From Larix sibirica (lineage: Eukaryota > Streptophyta > Pinopsida > Pinales > Pinaceae), in NCBI GenBank assembly GCA_004151065.3, contig NWUY0300056513.1, positions 1 through 12,184 of the forward strand: 12,184 nt of DNA, read 5' to 3'. A program made the position numbers and the translations under genes. Every line of letters begins with the position of its first letter. Positions within the stretch are counted from its first letter, which is position 1. Shown here in pieces: positions 7,341-12,184 of the stretch. A model generated the notes under the pieces. It made no database searches, was not told the origin of the DNA, and was given only the letters and a program-made list of their open reading frames with translations.

Positions 7341-9019
7341 GTTGCAACATTTGATCAAGCCCAATTAATGTCTGTGACACTATCCCAAATTTTATGTATT
7401 GATAAGTTTTAGTTTGATCTGATATAAAATTTAAAGGCCCAAATCAACGATATAACAATGGTAAGCCCATGCATTTTAATGCAAACAACATTGGTATCAA
7501 TTGCATTGGAAATTTTAAAAGTCTCCACTAGTAGGAAACTTTTGAAAACTCATTGAGACTCATTGCAACATTATGATAAGTAAAACTTTGGAATTCACTA
7601 CAATGTTACTCTTATAACTTCAAAATATAATTATTGTAAAAATTCCATAGCCATATGCATCATGAACCTCTCAACGAACTCCACCATAGCATAATGATTG
7701 GTAATGCTTTGGAAAAATGCCACATCATTACTATATGAAACCTAGATATTTTGCTCAAAACCTAGCTATTTGGGTGAATTTTGAAATCACCAAGGGATCG
7801 GTTCTTATAATTTTGATACGACCATAGAAAAACTATATGTTAACAACAAAATATGTTATACAGTGATATTGTAAATCATCTCCGCAATGAATGAAAGCGA
7901 TTGGAGGAAACCTTTGATAAAAGGAATACTAGAAAGGTGTTAGAAGGTTATTGTGATACCTTGTACACTTCTTTTAAAGGAAAATCTTTTAAATCCCTCC
8001 ACATATTTGAGGTAATTTATTCAATGACGAATATTGGTTTTCTTTAGTTTTCTCTACATATGGGGTTGCTTTGGTTTCCCTAATCTTCTAATTTAAAAGA
8101 GCATTGAGAATGTGGGTTCCCAACAAATATCATAGTCCTCTTCAAGAACCCGCAATACAAGTAAGTGAAACAAAATCCATTACCTAAATTTGTAAATTTA
8201 AATGGAAATTAGATTAATTACTACATGGTTTCTTTATCAATGCTTTCAATGTGTGTGACAAAAAACCTAGAATTGAATATTGCTAGGTTTTTAGTTTTAA
8301 TAAATAAATGTTCAAAAGTTTCAGGGATAACTAGGTTTTTACTCTTGAAAATTTGATTTCAAAGTAAAATTTTATTGAAAATTAATGGAAGATTGCATAT
8401 GAGTAATCCTTCATAAATCTTGAAATCTTCTCATGTTTAAAAATAGGCTCGCACAATTGTTTCTAGTCATTTATTTTCTTATTTGTTCTATTTAAAGTAA
8501 CATGTTATAAAAGCTAAAAATCCTAAATAGAAACTTCAGCACAAAGAACTCCTAAACTAAAAAAGAAGAAGTTTGAACCTAGTTAGTCTCAATTATCCTC
8601 TACCTCATATATGCCATAAGCTCTAGAAGCACTTCCGTCAGTCATAATAATGGATAAACCAACTATATAAATTCTTAAACTAATATAGATATAGATACTT
8701 GTATGGGGAAATTCTCTTTCATAGGTGAGGATAAATTTTCAGAAGGTATAAAGTAAAAGCTTATCCAAATGTATTCCAACCTTATTTTCCAAAAAATAGG
8801 AACCTAGATGATCATGCTTTCACAAATATAAAAAGGTCTAATCTTTATAGTGTAGTATTAAGAACCCTAGTGACTCCACGCTCAAAATTAATTGGTTGGA
8901 TTATCAACCCTACTGATACAAAAGTAGAACAATCACTAATGATCATGGAAGTTGAATAACCTCATTTTTACCTATAAACCTAGAGGTATAGTATAGGATT
9001 CAAAAACCCAAGGAATTTA
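7341..9019. other. AT-rich region between LINE and plus-strand relic
   Basis: No intact gene. The left edge (7340-7499) has an LTR-like and primer-binding-site-like arrangement, discussed as a finding. At 7895-8044 the plus strand is open for 50 codons with a coding-like mix (RLEETFDKRNTRKVLEGY, LYTSFKGKSFKSLHIFE). It is preceded by an acceptor-like TTATACAG (7856-7863) and contains the donor-like GAGGTAATT, so it could be a dead exon, though this is weak. The remainder has stops in all frames and no repeat or RNA gene that I recognise. Confidence 0.5.
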
Positions 9020-10287
9020 TGATCTTTAGTTGGGTATGAGAATGTTTTGAAACTCAAAATGATAAGAAAACAATGTCAATTTAGCCCGTGGAAGACAAAA
9101 TTCATGTAAAAAAGTGATGAAGTCTATCTAATTACTAATCTGAGAGATCCCTACATTTATGCTATCACAAAGGTGAGAATACACTACAAAGGACTTGATT
9201 GCGATCATTTTAAAGATGCCTAAATTAATTTAATATACACCATTATATTAAAAGGTTCTAATTTCAATTGGGGGGTTTTATCACATACTTTTAGCAGAGA
9301 GAAATTGTAAAGGGTTAAGCATGAGATTCAAAGACTCTTCCAACATTTTATATGGCTTCATATATGTTGGATGTTATTTTTTCTTTCAACCCTTTTCTTG
9401 GGATGAATTCGTAATGGAATGTTTAAAAAATTCGTGTACATGGGAAAATAAATATAAAATATAATATTCACATATATGGGATAACTTTCTTGCTATTATT
9501 CATGAGCTAATTTTATATAAGCTTGCTCTAAAGATAATAGAAGAAGAAATGTAGCTACTCAATAGTATTAGGGACTGGTATTTCTATGAGAAACATACTC
9601 ATTTGAGGATATAAGGAACTACAACACCTCCACACATTCTTCCAAAGCATGTTCTATATAAGCTAGTGTTGAGGGAAATATGCTATTAGACAATTCGTCA
9701 TGGTTTCAATGCTACATTTGTCAAAGACAAGAACGACACATTCATTACATATAATACATATATTGGACACTATGACATTGTCAGATCTAATAATAAGTAT
9801 ATTGGGCACTATGACATTGTCAGGTCTATGGATGTAGTAAAAGAAGCACATGTAATGCTTGAATACATGCTTCCATAAAAACAATTTAAAAGATGTAATC
9901 CCAAAGGTCTAGTTCCCAAGCATGGGCATCAAATGGATATAACATGGCCTTAATGGGATTATGATGAGATATACAAGGATACTAGATATTTGGGAGAAAG
10001 TATATGAAATAATTGTCAACTCTTAAAAATGATAGAGAATTAGACAATAAGGAGAAAATTACGAAGTCCACAAGAGGAAATATGTAGAGGAAAAGGCTAA
10101 AGTAGCCAAAAAGAAGCAGAAGAAAGGGAAAACAATAATAAAGAATATGAAAAGGAAGAAGAAGCAAATAAAAAAAAAGGAAGAGGAAATTAAGGTTAAA
10201 GTACACCAAATTCAAAAAGAAGAACAAGAAGTCAAAGACAGAGTAGTTATAGAAGCAAAAATTAAAAAGATGAAAAATTCTAGATAA
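9020..10287 (+). pseudogene. Decayed coding region, Lys/Glu-rich C-terminal part
   Basis: Successive plus-strand segments look like one old protein. 9023-9220 reads VGYENVLKLKMIRKQCQF and DEVYLITNLRDPYIYAITKV with one stop. After a frame change, 9465-10190 reads HELILYKLALKIIEEEM, SIRDWYFYEKHTHLR, PPHILPKHVLYKLVLREI, HGFNATFVKDKNDTF, KEAHVMLEYMLP and KGLVPKHGHQMDITWP. Stops lie at 9552, 9612, 9687, 9876, 9951, 10005, 10041 and 10098. The end is very rich in Lys and Glu (KEYEKEEEANKKK). A slip at the A run near 10170-10178 leads into KKEEEIKVKVHQIQKEE, ending at 10285-10287. I do not recognise the family. It could be a retroelement gag-like protein or a dead host gene. No catalytic motif is visible, and the match between segments is inferred from frame and composition only. 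Confidence 0.42.
9759..9836 (+). repeat. 39-bp in-frame tandem duplication
   Basis: Two adjacent 39-base units, 9759-9797 and 9798-9836. The first 31 bases of each match except for two A/G differences, and the last bases diverge. On the plus strand both encode YIGHYDIVRS, so the unit is 13 codons and preserves the frame of the decayed plus-strand coding region. Frame preservation suggests the duplication arose while the frame was still under selection, but one in three duplications is in frame by chance. Confidence 0.9.
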
Positions 10288-11160
10288 CAAGAAACAAGTA
10301 CAGGTAATAACCGAAATGAGAATGACATTCAAAATTCAAGAAAAGGAAAGTGGATCTAATCCCCAACAATAGCCCAACACTCAATAGAATGAGTGAGTAA
10401 ACCACACTATGGAAGACTTAGTCATTCCTACGAAAACAACATGCTATGGTGGAAAGTATAAAGGAAAATGAGTAATAATTAAGGAAGGGGTGACTTTGAA
10501 AAAACTAGAAAATGTATTATCATGGAGATATACAATTGTAATTGATCTCGTGGATGATGTGACTAATAAGGAATCAACAACATAAAACAAAAGGAAATAA
10601 ATCAATCATTAAGTAAATTCAAAGAAAAAAGAAATTAGATTTGGATAATACTATGAGCTGCACAATGGAGGTTTAGGCCTAACTGGATTCTAAACATTAA
10701 GTAAATTCAAAGAAAAAGGAAATTAGATTTAGATAATACTATGAGCTACACAATGGAGGTTTAGGCCTAATTGGATTCTAAAAAGAGCAAATTGATTGAG
10801 CTCATATTGACAAGGTTAGAAATAGCTCATTCTAGCTTGGATAAATATCATACTAAAGCAGAGGATGTCAAAAAGTATAAGAAATGAATTGCATTACTTG
10901 AGAATCAAGTAAGGTATTATAAGTGACCTGGGGATTGGTGACAACCTTTATTAAGTATGCCCGTGGTGAAAAATCAAGAAAATTAAACATCAAGAGAGAC
11001 TTCTACATGAAAATATTTCATTTATGGGAAGTAAGTTTGAAGCTGTAAATTATGTCAAAGGAAACCAAGCTTGGAAAGTGACTCATGAGCACATTCATTA
11101 TCAAATATTTTTTTTCAAAGAAATGAAAAAAAAGACTCGGGAGGATTCTCCAAACACTTA
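10288..11160 (+). pseudogene. Possible continuation of plus-strand relic, coiled-coil-like
   Basis: Scattered coding-like pieces follow the Lys/Glu-rich tract. 10771-10923 reads KSKLIELILTRLEIAHSSLD and KYHTKAEDVKKYKK, one stop at 10885-10887, then IALLENQVRYYK. Regularly spaced Leu, Ile and charged residues suggest a coiled coil. 10970-11158 is open for 63 codons in another frame and contains HENISFMGSKFEAVNYVKG and NQAWKVTHEHIH. Between them lies an 88-bp tandem duplication whose length is not a multiple of three. I cannot name a family. The pieces may belong to the relic ending at 10287 or be unrelated. Confidence 0.28.
10607..10782. repeat. 88-bp tandem duplication
   Basis: Two adjacent 88-base units, 10607-10694 and 10695-10782, each beginning CATTAAGTAAATTC and ending GGATTCTAAA. 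They differ at four positions, all transitions, three of them C/T or G/A steps towards AT in the second copy. About 95 percent identity makes this clearly younger than the decay of the surrounding coding relics. The unit length shifts any reading frame. Confidence 0.96.
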
Positions 11161-12184
11161 AACTTCGAATCAAGAGAAATACTTTAGATGAATCAAGGTG
11201 TTCCATATTAGCATGGCATATCTCAAGAAGCTAGCAAACACTCAGATGAGAAATGTGAAGGTTGCTTGATAACCTAGGATTATGTGGAAGACATCATAGA
11301 AGAATGTCAACTACCTTGGACAACCAAAATCATTTCTACTAATTCAAAAAGTGATGGAAACATTAGAGAAATATATACAACATGGATAAAATTAAATTAC
11401 AAGTGTTTCATATGTAAATAAAGTGCATATGAAAACATTTTTTTTTATAGATGAGGCAAATAATGTATCTTGCATCCAACATGATTTTTCCAAAATAGAT
11501 AGATATGTTAATATGACTTTTGCCTATGTTGTGGGCCCCACTAAACTAACATAATTTTCCAAAATTGAACTATGTAAAAGATTATTTGAGGAGTAGATTT
11601 TTTTTCATAAAGAAACTAAGAAAAACCTAGTGAGTGGTCAGGGTTTCTAGAATTAAAAGTCAATTATCATAACTGATTTTCAAATGTATAAAGGATAGAA
11701 GGAGAAGCAGTGTAGGGGACTTTTTATCTCAATATTTTGAAAGAATTATTTATACATATTGTTAATATTGAGAAGCCAAGTTTGGATAAAGAAGTTTATT
11801 CTGAGGTAAGTGTTTGTTTTTTTTGAGTGTAGATTATTATGGGTTTTACAACATCATGGATGCAAGGTAAGAGATATTTAATTCATTTCAGATTATTTTG
11901 TAATAGCTTTGATATTTCTCTCTGTTCGTTTCTCTATGATAACTTATTATTATGAAATGTAAAATCATACGCATTTAATTAAAGAATTTTCTTTGTTAGA
12001 TTCTAGAATATTTGTTATTTGTGTCCTTTAGTTAATTCATAATTTTTTTAGACTTTGAGGAAACTATTAATGGACTTAGATAGTTTTCATTTTGCATTAC
12101 ATTTTTTTGATTAAAGGTTAATTATTTTTTTTTTTAGTTTTATGTTTTTTAAAGACTTTAAATCTTATCATAAGTTTGTTGGGC
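11161..12184. other. AT-rich region, nothing recognised
   Basis: Long T runs, stops in all frames, and no RNA gene, repeat or transposon end that I can support. A short GTGGGCCCCAC stretch near 11531 is the only notable GC-rich spot. I infer intergenic DNA. Confidence 0.55.

Noticed and set aside
9663-9884. Minus-strand open frame of 73 codons
   Set aside because: It is opposite the plus-strand coding-like frame and its tandem duplication. The translation looks like a shadow, with repeated IVIxRSDNVIVSNI from the DNA repeat.
9982-10332. Minus-strand 116-codon frame rich in Phe, Leu and Tyr, membrane-like
   Set aside because: It is the complement of the Lys/Glu-rich purine tract. Poly-purine on one strand gives Phe/Leu codons on the other. 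No start context or family signal.
11018-11206. Minus-strand 62-codon frame
   Set aside because: No motif. It is antisense to a slightly more protein-like plus-strand stretch (10970-11158).

Overview
The window looks like nuclear DNA of a seed plant. It is AT-rich, has no compact gene array, and its main feature is a decayed but nearly full-length LINE of the plant L1 type. That lineage is recognisable because its ORF2 ends in an RNase H domain and its ORF1 carries a DUF4283-like domain followed by one zinc knuckle. I do not assign a species. No intact protein-coding gene, tRNA, rRNA or CRISPR array was found.

Layout. (1) 1-1160: AT-rich flank with weak minus-strand coding-like stretches (64-210, 222-395) and an (AT)n microsatellite at 946-974. 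(2) About 1165-7340, minus strand: the LINE, read from right to left. It has a short possible 5' leader, ORF1 (about 7289 to 5468), and ORF2 (5468 to 1296: APE-type endonuclease, reverse transcriptase, zf-RVT finger, RNase H). A short 3' UTR ends near 1170. The element is more GC-rich than its surroundings. (3) 7341-9019: AT-rich DNA with a possible small exon-like open stretch and a weak LTR/primer-binding-site look-alike at its left edge. (4) 9020 to about 11160, plus strand: a chain of coding-like segments broken by stops and frame changes, with a Lys/Glu-rich tract and coiled-coil-like pieces. This is probably the relic of an unidentified protein, perhaps of a retroelement. It contains a 39-bp and an 88-bp tandem duplication. 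(5) 11160-12184: AT-rich sequence with nothing recognisable.

In the LINE, ORF1 and ORF2 were once a working pair: an RNA-binding chaperone plus an endonuclease/RT/RNase H protein. ORF2 can still be read for about 1390 codons with only two frame changes, but it has about 21 in-frame stops. ORF1 has about 9 stops and two or three frame changes. Three predicted metal-binding positions (zinc knuckle Cys, zf-RVT Cys, RNase H Asp) carry changes that each fit one G-to-A transition. The copy is dead and old. The most interesting structural relic is the ORF1/ORF2 junction, where stop and start codons overlap as TAATG.
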